From Pseudarthrobacter sp. C4D7 (GTDB lineage: Bacteria; Actinomycetota; Actinomycetes; Actinomycetales; Micrococcaceae): 64,000 nt of DNA. The position numbers and the translations under genes are program-made. The notes under the pieces were generated by a model. That model had not been told where the DNA came from and did no database searches. It saw only the letters and a list, made by a program, of their open reading frames with translations. Location of the stretch: NCBI RefSeq assembly GCF_013359725.1, contig NZ_JABFMW010000001.1:124001-188000 (forward strand), in the 5' to 3' direction. Shown here in pieces: positions 34,427 to 42,292 of this stretch. Position 1 is the first letter of the stretch, and every line of letters begins with the position of its first letter.

Positions 34427-35080
34427 ATGGAATCAGGTTCTGTGCTCGCCGTCTGCCGCGTCCACCAGCTCGTGGGGGACCAAAGCTCCGTGGGTGTCAC
34501 AGCCATCGACAAACGTCCGGCCAGTGGTCCGGTCAAGGTGCACAAGCTGGGCCTGCGCGGGGACATCCAGGCCAACAGGGCCCACCACGGCGGGGAGGAT
34601 CAGGCCGTCTATGCCTATTCCCAGGCCGACGCCGACTTCTGGAGTGCTGAGCTGGGCCGGGAGCTGCCGCCGGGCAGCTTCGGTGAGAACCTCAGGGTGG
34701 CCGGCATCGATGCCACCCACGCGGTGATCGGTGAACGCTGGATGATGGGCTCCGGCGTCGAACTCGAAGTCACTTCCCCGCGCACCCCCTGCGCCACCTT
34801 CCAGCGCCGGATGAAGGAACCCCAGTGGGTGAAGCGGTTCGCCGACGAGGGGCGGGTGGGGACATACCTCCGCGTCATCCGCACCGGCAGCATCCAGGCC
34901 GGGGACACCATCGAACGGACGTTCGTCCCGCGCCACGGGGTCACCATCGGCCAGTGGTTCAGTGCGCCGGACGCAGCGGCCGTTGAGGCACTGCGGGCTG
35001 CAGAGGCCGACGGCGAGATCCGGCTCCAGGACGAATACCACGCCAGGTTTGAGGTACTGCTGCGGCGGCTGGGACGGTAG
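34427..35080 (+). CDS. MOSC-domain protein (YiiM-like)
   Basis: This MOSC-domain protein has 217 residues. The core includes VHKLGLRGDIQANRAHHGGEDQAVYAYS, GSFGENLRVAGI, and the conserved cysteine in SPRTPCATFQRR, which in this superfamily contacts the molybdenum cofactor or sulfur. YiiM-type proteins reduce N-hydroxylated compounds with Moco and partner electron donors. The C-terminal ~40 residues form a helical extension (3-alpha domain-like). TAGACT ten bases before the ATG is a possible -10 element, implying a short or leaderless transcript. It is divergent from the YgiB-like gene. Confidence 0.87.
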   Translation: MESGSVLAVCRVHQLVGDQSSVGVTAIDKRPASGPVKVHKLGLRGDIQANRAHHGGEDQAVYAYSQADADFWSAELGRELPPGSFGENLRVAGIDATHAVIGERWMMGSGVELEVTSPRTPCATFQRRMKEPQWVKRFADEGRVGTYLRVIRTGSIQAGDTIERTFVPRHGVTIGQWFSAPDAAAVEALRAAEADGEIRLQDEYHARFEVLLRRLGR

Positions 35081-35487
35081 CACCGCCCCGTCCAACAGCC
35101 GTGCGGACGGCGGTGTGCGCAAGCTCACCGCCGTCACCGGGCCCTTAATTTCCGGTCCGCGGTGTGGGTGCCCTACACTGGAAACATCCCCCACTCCGGA
35201 AATCCCTTTTTCCTGCCCAATTCTTGAGGCAGGACTGGCAAGTGTTGGGGCCCGCGCAAGCGATGCGGGCATTTTCATAGGGAGAGCCGGCTAAAGAAAA
35301 CGCTGTACAGACTGCTGGGATAGCAGCCAAGAGATGCAGCGCGAAGTCCTGCCACGGGATTGCGAAAGCGCCGGACTTCTGTGACCGGCCGGTCAACGTT
35401 TGCCCGGCATCATCGGCACGTGTACTGCGGCTCCGCTCACCTCGGGTAGTGCCGCCTGGCCCCCTATGGATGAGGAATATCTCTCTT
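35081..35487 (+). promoter_or_regulatory. Long structured 5' leader of the DEAD-box helicase gene
   Basis: There is no gene in these 407 bases. A possible -10 TACACT (35174-35179) would give a leader of ~300 nt. Within it GGCAGGACT (35228-35236) pairs exactly with AGTCCTGCC (35345-35353), closing a 126-nt domain. Inside are hairpins GCCCGC/GCGGGC (35250-35270) and CTGCT/AGCAG (35312-35326). The purine-rich joiners ATAGGGAGAGCC and AAAGAAAACGC look like conserved RNA loops. This is the shape of a cis-regulatory RNA, perhaps cold- or helicase-autoregulated. I cannot match it to a named family. Confidence 0.5.
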
Positions 35488-37572
35488 ATGCCTGAAAATC
35501 AGAACGAAACCACCGCTGTTGTCGAGGACGCCCCCGTGGCTGCCGCCGAGGCTCCCGTAACCGCTCCCGCCGCCGAGGCTCCCGTAACCGCTCCCGCCGC
35601 CGAGGCTCCCGTAACCGCTCCCGCGGCGGATGCCCCGGCTGCCGACTCAGACGCCGACGAAGACACCGTCAAGTTCGCCGACCTCGGCATCGACGGCCGC
35701 GTCCTGGCCGCCCTGCAGGATGTCGGGTACGAAAAGCCGTCCCCCATCCAGGCAGCCACCATCCCGCTGCTGCTTGAAGGCCGCGACGTAGTGGGCCTGG
35801 CGCAGACCGGTACCGGCAAGACTGCAGCATTCGCAGTGCCGGCGCTGTCCCGCCTGGCCGAGCTTCACGACCTCAACGGCCCCTCCCGCAAGACCCAGGC
35901 CCTGGTCCTGGCTCCCACCCGCGAGCTGGCCCTCCAGGTTGCCGAGGCCTTCACCTCCTACGCCAAGCACATCGATGACTTCACCGTGCTGCCCGTCTAT
36001 GGCGGCTCCGCCTACGGCCCCCAGCTCGCTGGCCTGCGCCGCGGCGCACAGGTGGTTGTGGGTACCCCCGGCCGCGTGATCGACCACATCTCCAAGGGTT
36101 CCCTTGACCTGTCCGAGCTCCAGTACCTGGTGCTGGATGAGGCTGACGAGATGCTGCGCATGGGCTTCGCCGAAGACGTGGAACAGATCTTCCAGCAGAC
36201 CCCTGAGGACCGCCAGGTGGCGCTGTTCTCGGCCACCATGCCGGGCCAGATCCGCCGGATGTCCAAGCAGTACCTGAACAATCCCGCTGAGGTCCAGGTC
36301 AAGTCCAAGACCACCACCGGCGCCAACACCCGCCAGCGCTACCTGCAGATCATGGGCCCGCAGAAGCTGGACGCCATGACCCGCATCCTTGAGGTGGAGG
36401 AGTTCGACGGCGTCATCGCCTTCGTGCGCACCAAGATGGCCACCGAGGACCTGGCTGACAAGCTGCGCGCCCGCGGCTTCCAGGCCGCCGCCATCAACGG
36501 CGACATCCCGCAGCAGCAGCGTGAGCGCACCGTTGACGCGCTGAAGGAAGGCCGGATTGACATCCTGGTCGCCACCGACGTCGCCGCCCGCGGTCTCGAC
36601 GTTGAGCGCATCAGCCACGTCATCAACTACGACATCCCGCACGACACCGAGTCCTACGTGCACCGCATTGGCCGCACGGGCCGTGCCGGCCGCTCCGGCG
36701 AAGCGATCCTGTTCATGACGCCGCGCGAGAAGTACCTGCTGCGTTCCATTGAGAAGGCCACCCGCCAGCCGGTGGAACAGATGCACCTGCCTACGGCCGA
36801 GACCGTGAACACGCTGCGCCTGGGCAAGTTTGCCGACAAGATCACAGAGACCCTCGCGTCCGAGGATGTTGCAGCCTTCCGTGACCTCATCGCTTCCTAC
36901 GAAGAAGAGCACAACGTTCCCGCTGCCGAGATTGCCGCGGCCCTCGCGGTCATGGCACAGGGCGGCCAGCCGCTGCTGGTCAAGGAACTGGCTGCGGCTC
37001 CCGAGTTCCAGAAGCGCGAGCGGTCCAAGGATGGCTTCGGCTCCCGTGGGCCTACCCGTGCGCTGACCGAGGGCAACGCCACCTACCGCATCGCAGTGGG
37101 CCGCCGCCAGCGCGTCATGCCCGGGTCCATCGTCGGCGCCATTGCCAACGAGGGCGGCATCTCCTCGGCCCAGATCGGCGGCATCGACATCCGTTCGGAC
37201 CACTCCCTGGTGGAGCTCCCGGCGGACCTGAGCCCCGAGCAGCTGCGTGCACTGTCCCGCACCCGGATCGGCGGCGAGCTGATCCACCTTGAGCTGGACA
37301 ACGGCCGCAAGCCCTCGAGTGACCGCGGCGCCTACCAGGGCAACCGTGGCGGAAACTTCAAGGGCAACGGCGGGTTCAAGAAGGAATTCCGGAAGAACGA
37401 CGGCGAGCGCTCCTCCGCTGACCGTGGTGGCCGTTCCTACAGCGACCGTTCGGAGCGGTCGTTCAGCGACCGTGGCGACTCCCGCTTCGCCGGCCACGGC
37501 GACGGTGCCCGCAAGCCTCGCAGCGGCAGCGACAGCGGACACCGCGACTTCAACCGCAAGGGCAAGTGGTAA
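35488..37572 (+). CDS. DEAD-box ATP-dependent RNA helicase (DeaD/CsdA-like)
   Basis: This RNA helicase has 694 residues. Motifs in order: Q motif (Phe63, Gln88), Walker A AQTGTGKT at 105-112, DEAD at 217-220, SAT at 248-250, RGLDVERI at ~368-375, and HRIGRTGR at 392-399. A DbpA-type RNA-binding domain follows at about 530-605 (YRIAVGRRQRVMPGSIVGAI). The basic Gly/Arg/Ser tail has RSYSDRSERSFSDRG repeats. The N-terminal ~55 residues hold three APVTAPAAE repeats encoded by 27-bp tandem copies. The start at 35488 is preceded by GAGGAA. CsdA-type helicases unwind structured RNA in the cold and aid ribosome assembly; the long leader fits that regulation. Confidence 0.94.
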   Translation: MPENQNETTAVVEDAPVAAAEAPVTAPAAEAPVTAPAAEAPVTAPAADAPAADSDADEDTVKFADLGIDGRVLAALQDVGYEKPSPIQAATIPLLLEGRDVVGLAQTGTGKTAAFAVPALSRLAELHDLNGPSRKTQALVLAPTRELALQVAEAFTSYAKHIDDFTVLPVYGGSAYGPQLAGLRRGAQVVVGTPGRVIDHISKGSLDLSELQYLVLDEADEMLRMGFAEDVEQIFQQTPEDRQVALFSATMPGQIRRMSKQYLNNPAEVQVKSKTTTGANTRQRYLQIMGPQKLDAMTRILEVEEFDGVIAFVRTKMATEDLADKLRARGFQAAAINGDIPQQQRERTVDALKEGRIDILVATDVAARGLDVERISHVINYDIPHDTESYVHRIGRTGRAGRSGEAILFMTPREKYLLRSIEKATRQPVEQMHLPTAETVNTLRLGKFADKITETLASEDVAAFRDLIASYEEEHNVPAAEIAAALAVMAQGGQPLLVKELAAAPEFQKRERSKDGFGSRGPTRALTEGNATYRIAVGRRQRVMPGSIVGAIANEGGISSAQIGGIDIRSDHSLVELPADLSPEQLRALSRTRIGGELIHLELDNGRKPSSDRGAYQGNRGGNFKGNGGFKKEFRKNDGERSSADRGGRSYSDRSERSFSDRGDSRFAGHGDGARKPRSGSDSGHRDFNRKGKW
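35548..35628 (+). repeat. Three 27-bp tandem repeats in the helicase N-terminus
   Basis: Three in-frame 27-bp units (35548-35574, 35575-35601, 35602-35628) encode Glu-Ala-Pro-Val-Thr-Ala-Pro-Ala-Ala. The first two are identical and the third differs only in its last two codons. Near-perfect DNA identity implies recent expansion; copy number probably varies between strains. Confidence 0.9.
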
Positions 37573-37604
37573 ACACTTCCCCTGCGGTGAGTGATTGACG
37601 ACGG

Positions 37605-37640
37605 CGATGGGCCGGCTTTCGAGCCGGCCCATCGGCGTTT
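37605..37640 (+). terminator. Helicase gene terminator (UUCG tetraloop)
   Basis: CGATGGGCCGGCT (37605-37617) and AGCCGGCCCATCG (37622-37634) form a perfect 13-bp stem with a TTCG loop, followed by GCGTTT. It lies 32 bases after the helicase stop. Confidence 0.88.
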
Positions 37641-37834
37641 AACCGGTACCCGCGTGTGGTGATGGACACATTCCGGCCCCGGCATGAACGGGAGTGGCGT
37701 CTGAGACCCTCCTCCCGGCGTCGGGACAACCACCCTCCAGTGCCCCTTCCGCCCCGGAATCACGCGGAAAAGGGCGCCTTCGGGGTGCTGCCAGCGTGCG
37801 CCTCCCCGGGCCGGGGGAGTGGCTGGACGCCGAT

Positions 37835-37863
37835 TTGTTGGTGCGTAAATCTTCCGGTAGAGT
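37835..37863 (+). promoter_or_regulatory. Promoter of the tRNA-Thr/tRNA-Met unit
   Basis: TTGTTG (37835-37840) and TAGAGT (37858-37863) are separated by exactly 17 bases. The -10 element ends 11 bases before the mature tRNA-Thr 5' end, a fitting position for a housekeeping sigma promoter. Confidence 0.65.
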
Positions 37864-37874
37864 ATTTACTCGTT

Positions 37875-37946
37875 GCCCCCCTAGCTCAGTGGTAGAGCGC
37901 GTTCTTGGTAAGAACGAGGTCACCGGATCGATTCCGGTGGGGGGCT
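37875..37946 (+). tRNA. tRNA-Thr (GGT)
   Basis: The acceptor stem GCCCCCC (37875-37881) pairs with GGGGGGC (37939-37945). The D-arm is GCTCAGTGGTAGAGC. The anticodon loop TTGGTAA carries GGT, and the T-arm is CACCGGATCGATTCCGGTG. CCA is not encoded. Confidence 0.96.
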
Positions 37947-37957
37947 CTGAATGAGGG

Positions 37958-38000
37958 CCTGCGTCAAGGCGGTTTTGACCGGCTTGACGCAGGTTTTTCT
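37958..38000 (+). terminator. Terminator between tRNA-Thr and tRNA-Met
   Basis: CCTGCGTCAA (37958-37967) pairs with TTGACGCAGG (37984-37993) and is followed by TTTTTCT. This is a strong intrinsic terminator right after tRNA-Thr. tRNA-Met begins 8 bases later, so read-through or a promoter inside the hairpin must serve it. Confidence 0.88.
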
Positions 38001-38007
38001 CATTCGT

Positions 38008-38081
38008 GGCGGTGTAGCTCAGTTGGTTAGAGCGCACGACTCATAATCGTGAGGTCGGGAGATCGAGCCTCCCCACCGCTA
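38008..38081 (+). tRNA. tRNA-Met (CAT), elongator
   Basis: The acceptor GGCGGTG (38008-38014) pairs with CACCGCT (38074-38080), with one G-U pair at the end. The anticodon stem-loop CACGA-CTCATAA-TCGTG carries CAT. The body matches actinobacterial elongator Met tRNA: it has GTAGCTCAGTTGGTTAGAGC and lacks the initiator's three G-C pairs in the anticodon stem. CCA is not encoded. Confidence 0.94.
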
Positions 38082-38087
38082 CAGGCT

Positions 38088-38123
38088 AAGCCCCCGGAAT
38101 CCCCCGAGATTCCGGGGGCTTTC
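38088..38123 (+). terminator. tRNA-Met terminator
   Basis: AAGCCCCCGGAAT (38088-38100) pairs with ATTCCGGGGGCTT (38109-38121). It lies directly after tRNA-Met and overlaps the start of the YidC-like gene's leader. Confidence 0.85.
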
Positions 38124-38174
38124 CTGTTTCCCGGATCCGCAGTAGCTTGGCACCACCAGGCGGACGGGGATTCG

Positions 38175-38972
38175 GTGGACATTGTTGCAGCGGTGATGGA
38201 GCCGTTCCGGTGGCTGGTCTCGGTCATCATGGTGGCTTTCCACGACGGGCTCAGTGCCGCGGGCATGCCTGCTGCGGACGGTTGGACGTGGACGCTGGCC
38301 ATCATCGGGCTGGTGCTGGTGATCCGTGCGGCCTTAATTCCTGTGTTCCTGGCCCAGGTCCGGGCACAGCGCCGGATGCGGTTCCTGCAGCCGGACCTGA
38401 TGGAGTTGCAGGACCGGTACAAGGGCCGCACGGACCAGGCCTCGCGGCAGGCCATGGCCCAGGAGCAGATGGCCCTCTACCGGAAGCACGGCACCAACCC
38501 GTTCTCAGCCTGCCTCCCGCTGCTGATCCAGACGCCGTTCTTCCTGGCCCTTTTCCAGGTGCTCTCCGGGATCTCCAACGCGTCGGGGCACGGTGAGGGC
38601 ATTGGGTCGCTGTCACGGGACCAGGTGGTCCAGTTCGATTCCGCCACAATTCTCGGGGCTCCGCTGTCCGCCTCGCTGCTGCACGGCGGCGGCGACCCCA
38701 CCGCCGTGGCCGTGCCCGCCGTCGTGATGATCCTGGTGATGACCGCTTCCCAGATCCTGACGCAGAAACTGGTGGCCGCACGCGGCATGGCGGGCATGGC
38801 GGGCACAGCGGGCGCCGGTCCTGAGCTGCTGCAGCGGCGGGTCATCCTTGTGGGGCTGCCCCTGGTCTTCGGCGTGGGCGGAATCTTCTTCCCCATTGGC
38901 GTCCTGGTGTACTGGACGGTCTCCAACCTCTGGACGCTGGGACAGCAGTTCCTGGCCTCCCGGAACCGCTGA
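38175..38972 (+). CDS. YidC/Oxa1-family membrane protein insertase (paralogue)
   Basis: This YidC/Oxa1/Alb3 family protein has 265 residues and would insert and fold membrane proteins. The conserved core is visible: LVIRAALIPVFLAQVRAQRRM with the membrane arginine (Arg64 or so), LQPDLMELQDRYKGR, FSACLPLLIQTPFFLALFQVL, and a C-terminal FFPIGVLVYWTVSNLWTLGQQ. The start is GTG 38175 with ACGGGGA upstream. It lacks the rpmH-rnpA-jag neighbours of the housekeeping yidC, so it is likely a second copy. It begins behind the tRNA-Met terminator. Confidence 0.9.
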   Translation: MDIVAAVMEPFRWLVSVIMVAFHDGLSAAGMPAADGWTWTLAIIGLVLVIRAALIPVFLAQVRAQRRMRFLQPDLMELQDRYKGRTDQASRQAMAQEQMALYRKHGTNPFSACLPLLIQTPFFLALFQVLSGISNASGHGEGIGSLSRDQVVQFDSATILGAPLSASLLHGGGDPTAVAVPAVVMILVMTASQILTQKLVAARGMAGMAGTAGAGPELLQRRVILVGLPLVFGVGGIFFPIGVLVYWTVSNLWTLGQQFLASRNR

Positions 38973-39044
38973 GCACGGCACAGCCCTGGACCCCGTCGCC
39001 GGCGGGGCCTGTTCCTGGCGGAATTCCCCCGGCAGAATGGGCCC

Positions 39045-39599
39045 ATGGCGAAGCTGATCTACTCCGCAATCATGTCCATCGACGGCTACACGGCGGACAC
39101 CGACGGCAATTTCACCTGGTCTGCGCCGGACGAGGAGGTGCATGCCTTCGTCAACGACCTCGAACGGGACGTGGGCACCCACCTCCTGGGCCGCCGCATG
39201 TATGAGGTGATGTCCGTCTGGGAAACCATGGACACCCGGGATGAGCCGCCCGTCATCCAGGACTACGCCCGTATCTGGCGCGCGGCGGACAAGGTAGTGT
39301 ACTCAACCTCGCTGGGCCACGTTGGCACGGACCGTACCCGGCTGGAACGCCGGTTCGATCCCGGTGCCATAAGGGACCTGAAAGGGGACAGCGACCGGGA
39401 CATCAGCATCGGTGGCCCCACCCTCGCCGCACACGCCCTCAAGGCCGGGCTGGTGGACGAATGCCAGCTCTTCATCAACCCGGTGGCCGTCGGCGGTGGC
39501 CTGCGCTTCCTGCCTGACGGGCTGAAGGCGCAGCTGGAGCTGGTGGACCAGCGCAGGTTCGGCAACGGGGTGGCGTACCTGCGCTACCGTGCCCGCTGA
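39045..39599 (+). CDS. Dihydrofolate reductase-like / RibD C-terminal domain protein
   Basis: This RibD_C/DHFR-fold reductase has 184 residues. Family features: AKLIYSAIMSIDGYTADTDG at the start, HLLGRRMYEVMSVWE, ISIGGPTLAAHALKAGLVDE and INPVAVGGGLRFLP. These stand-alone proteins probably use NADPH, but their substrates are mostly unknown. They are not the essential folA. The last 16 bases overlap the convergent narK-type gene. Confidence 0.87.
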   Translation: MAKLIYSAIMSIDGYTADTDGNFTWSAPDEEVHAFVNDLERDVGTHLLGRRMYEVMSVWETMDTRDEPPVIQDYARIWRAADKVVYSTSLGHVGTDRTRLERRFDPGAIRDLKGDSDRDISIGGPTLAAHALKAGLVDECQLFINPVAVGGGLRFLPDGLKAQLELVDQRRFGNGVAYLRYRAR

Positions 39600-40804
39600 A
39601 CCGCTGCGGTCCCGGCCCTGGGCTGGACCGCGAGGAGGGTGAACAGCAGCGCCGCCAGTGCCGTACCCACCAGCAGGAGCAGGCCGATCGAGTAGCTGCG
39701 CGTTGCGGCGTCGTAGGTTGCGCCCATGACCAGCGGCGGGAAGTAGCCGCCCAGGCCGCCGGCGGCGCTGACGATGCCACTGATGCTGCCCACCTTTCCA
39801 GCCGGGGACAGGACACCCACCCAGGCGAACACCCCGCCCGTCCCCAGCCCCAGCGCCGCGGCCATGGCAACGAAGGTGGCACCGGCGGGCACCTCGCCGT
39901 CGGGCCTGAGGTTGACCACCCAGCCCAGGACGGCGACGGCGGCCAGCGCCACGAGCACCACTGGCTTGGGGCCCAGCTTGTCCGCCAGCACCCCGCCCAC
40001 CGGCCGCGCAAGGACGGCCGCCAGGGCAAAACCGGCGGTCCGGGCGCCCGCGCCGGCGGGATCGAAGGTATACACGTCCCGCAGGTAGGTGGGCAGGTAG
40101 GTGGCGAACGAGACGAAGCCGCCGAAGACCACGGCGTACAGGAAGCACATCTTCCACGTGACGGCGGTCCTGGCAGCGTCCAGGAGCTTGGGCAGCACCG
40201 GCGCATGGTTGGGTGCCCAGCCCGGTGCTTCCTTCATGAGGAACCAGACCAGCCCGGCCATCACCACCAGGACACCGGAGATCAGCAGGTGGGTGGGAAA
40301 GTAGCCGATCCCGGCCACCAGCCGCGGGTTCAGGAAGGCGGCCAGAGCCGTCCCGCCCATGCCCGCGCCGAACACGCCGGTGGCGAAGCCCCTGCGGGCC
40401 GGTTCGTACCAGGCGCTGACGAACGGGATTCCGACGGCGAATACGGTGCCGGCCACGCCCAGGAGCAGCCCGGCCCCCAGCACCAGCGCGAAGGAACCCA
40501 GGAGGCCGCCCACGGACACCAGGAGGATGGGAGGGATGGCCGCCAGCAGGACGAAGGTGAACATCGCCCTGCCGCCGTATTTGTCCGTCAGCGTGCCCAC
40601 CACAATCCGGCCCAGCGAGCCCACGAACACCGGCATGGCCACCAGGATCCCGGTGGTCGCGGGCGTCAGGGACAGGTTCTGGGTATAGAAGGCGCCGAGG
40701 GTGGCCACCGAGTTCCACGCCCAGAAACCCGCCACGGAGGCCGCCGTCGCGAGCGTCAGGTTCAGCGCCCTGCCGGCGGCTGGCGTAGGGGTTGTTCCGG
40801 CCAC
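39584..40804 (-). CDS. narK: NarK-type nitrate/nitrite transporter (MFS)
   Basis: This MFS transporter of the nitrate-nitrite porter family has 406 residues from the GTG at 40804, which has GAGGAGGAG about 8 bases upstream; the longer frame to a TTG at 40828 covers that ribosome site and is rejected. The glycine-rich motifs are present: GFATGVFGAGMGGTALAAF in helix 5 and VSAAGGLGGYFPPL in helix 11, matching the nitrate signature. RIVVGTLTDKYGGR is the helix 2-3 loop. It is the last gene after narI (37 bases) and would import nitrate and/or export nitrite for the reductase. Confidence 0.9.
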   Translation of the reverse strand: MAGTTPTPAAGRALNLTLATAASVAGFWAWNSVATLGAFYTQNLSLTPATTGILVAMPVFVGSLGRIVVGTLTDKYGGRAMFTFVLLAAIPPILLVSVGGLLGSFALVLGAGLLLGVAGTVFAVGIPFVSAWYEPARRGFATGVFGAGMGGTALAAFLNPRLVAGIGYFPTHLLISGVLVVMAGLVWFLMKEAPGWAPNHAPVLPKLLDAARTAVTWKMCFLYAVVFGGFVSFATYLPTYLRDVYTFDPAGAGARTAGFALAAVLARPVGGVLADKLGPKPVVLVALAAVAVLGWVVNLRPDGEVPAGATFVAMAAALGLGTGGVFAWVGVLSPAGKVGSISGIVSAAGGLGGYFPPLVMGATYDAATRSYSIGLLLLVGTALAALLFTLLAVQPRAGTAAVQRAR

Positions 40805-40841
40805 TGTTAGCTCCTCCTCATCAGCCAAAATGCTCCGCCGG

Positions 40842-41639
40842 TCAGCGGTTGCGGGTGTCCCTGTCCGGAGTCCCCACGGCGGACCAGCCCCTGCCCTTGG
40901 TCTCCCTGTCCCGGGACCGGTAGACGATGTACGGGCGGAACAGGTAGTGCAGGGGAGCGGTAAAGGCGTGCACGAGCCGTGTGAAGGGCCAGATGACGAA
41001 CAGCGCCATCCCCACCAGCGTGTGCAGGTGGAACGAGAACGGGGCGGCCGCCATCGCTGCGATGTCCGGCTGGAAGATAAACAGCGACCGGAACCAGGGC
41101 GCTACGGTTTCCCGGTAGTTGTGCCCGTGTTCGCCCTCGAAAACGCTGGCCAGCGTGGTCCACAGGCCGAAGACGATGGCGGCGGTCAGCACTACGTACA
41201 TGGTCTTGTCATTCCTGGTGGTGGCCATGAACACCGGCCCCGTGGTGCGCCGCCGGTAGATCAGCAGCGCGATGCCGCCCAGCGTTCCCACCCCGGCGAT
41301 GCCGCCCACCAGCAGCGCATTGAAGTGGTAGAACTCCTGGCTCATGCCCACCGCAGCGGTCCAGGCCATGGGAATGACCAGCCCGAAGAAGTGCCCGGCG
41401 ATCACGGCCAGCAGTCCGAAGTGGAACAGGGGTGAAGCGATCCGCAGGAGCCTGGATTCGTACAGCTGCGAGGACCTGGTGGTCCAGCCAAACTGGTCGT
41501 ACCGGTAGCGCCACACCAGGCCGCCCACCAGCACCACCACCATGACGTAGGGCAGCACGCCCCACAGGACGGTGTCCCAGGTGTTAAGTACGACGACGCC
41601 GCCCGGCTCCGTCTCGAGCATCGCCCCGGGTGCCCTCAT
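40842..41639 (-). CDS. narI: Respiratory nitrate reductase, gamma subunit (cytochrome b)
   Basis: This di-heme cytochrome b subunit has 265 residues and anchors NarGH to the inside of the membrane while taking electrons from menaquinol. Five hydrophobic helices can be seen. Heme-ligand histidines lie in SPLFHFGLLAVIAGHFFGLV and in FSFHLHTLVGMALFVIWPFTRLVH. The C-terminal ~30 residues are a hydrophilic cytosolic tail. The start is 2 bases after the narJ stop. Confidence 0.94.
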   Translation of the reverse strand: MRAPGAMLETEPGGVVVLNTWDTVLWGVLPYVMVVVLVGGLVWRYRYDQFGWTTRSSQLYESRLLRIASPLFHFGLLAVIAGHFFGLVIPMAWTAAVGMSQEFYHFNALLVGGIAGVGTLGGIALLIYRRRTTGPVFMATTRNDKTMYVVLTAAIVFGLWTTLASVFEGEHGHNYRETVAPWFRSLFIFQPDIAAMAAAPFSFHLHTLVGMALFVIWPFTRLVHAFTAPLHYLFRPYIVYRSRDRETKGRGWSAVGTPDRDTRNR

Positions 41640-41641
41640 GG

Positions 41642-42292
41642 TCAGCCCCTCCTGACGGGCAGCAGCCGCGGATCATAGGGGTCCAGCCCCACGCGTTCGG
41701 TGGGTGGACCGTACCCGGCCATGCGCATCACTTCCTGCTCGTCCTGGGGTGACTTTCCCGGCAGCGTGGCACAGATCGCCGCCAGGATCCGGGCGTGCGG
41801 CAGGTTGTCCCGCAGCAGCCCTAACCGGAGCATCTCCAGGCTGGCCCGGTAGCGCTGGAGGAGGTCGCGGCCGGCGGTCCCATCCACCCGGGCCGCGAAC
41901 TCGAGCACCATGGGCAGGTAGTCGGGGAGTTCCCCGTCCAGGTCCACCAGGACGCCGCTGTGCCGGTAGGCCTCCTTGAAGAAGCCCAGCACCTCACCGC
42001 GGCGGCGGGTGTCCCCGTCCGTCCAGTAGCTCAGGTGCAGGGCGTGCCGCCGGCCCAGATCGAATTCGCGGACGTACTGCGCCTGCAGCTCCATGGGCGG
42101 GGTGGCTTCGAGCAGGTCCAGCACCGGAGCGAACCCGGGCAGGGCCCCGGGGAATTCGGACAGCGCAGCCCGGAGGAGGGGAACCCGCCCCACCAGCTCA
42201 TCGTCCGGATAAGACAGGCACCACGCCGCGGCCAGGTACACCACCTGGTCCCGGCGCTCCTGGGCAGGCCCGTTCATGGCAGGCCGCTTCAT
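41642..42292 (-). CDS. narJ: Nitrate reductase molybdenum cofactor assembly chaperone
   Basis: This NarJ/TorD-family chaperone has 216 residues; it inserts the molybdenum cofactor into NarG and guides its assembly with NarI, and is not part of the finished enzyme. Family features: AAWCLSYPDDEL near the start, QYVREFDLGRRHALHLSYWTDGDTRRRGE, and YLPMVLEFAARV. Its ATG overlaps the narH stop by 4 bases. An alternative start is the next in-frame ATG at 42277. Confidence 0.93.
   Translation of the reverse strand: MKRPAMNGPAQERRDQVVYLAAAWCLSYPDDELVGRVPLLRAALSEFPGALPGFAPVLDLLEATPPMELQAQYVREFDLGRRHALHLSYWTDGDTRRRGEVLGFFKEAYRHSGVLVDLDGELPDYLPMVLEFAARVDGTAGRDLLQRYRASLEMLRLGLLRDNLPHARILAAICATLPGKSPQDEQEVMRMAGYGPPTERVGLDPYDPRLLPVRRG

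Larger units (their letters stand above)
37573..37874 (+). other. Intergenic region between helicase gene and tRNA-Thr
   Basis: This gap of about 300 bases has a terminator at its left end and the tRNA promoter at its right. Between 37641 and 37830 I see no gene with a ribosome site and no clear repeat; short open frames there look like chance. Confidence 0.5.
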
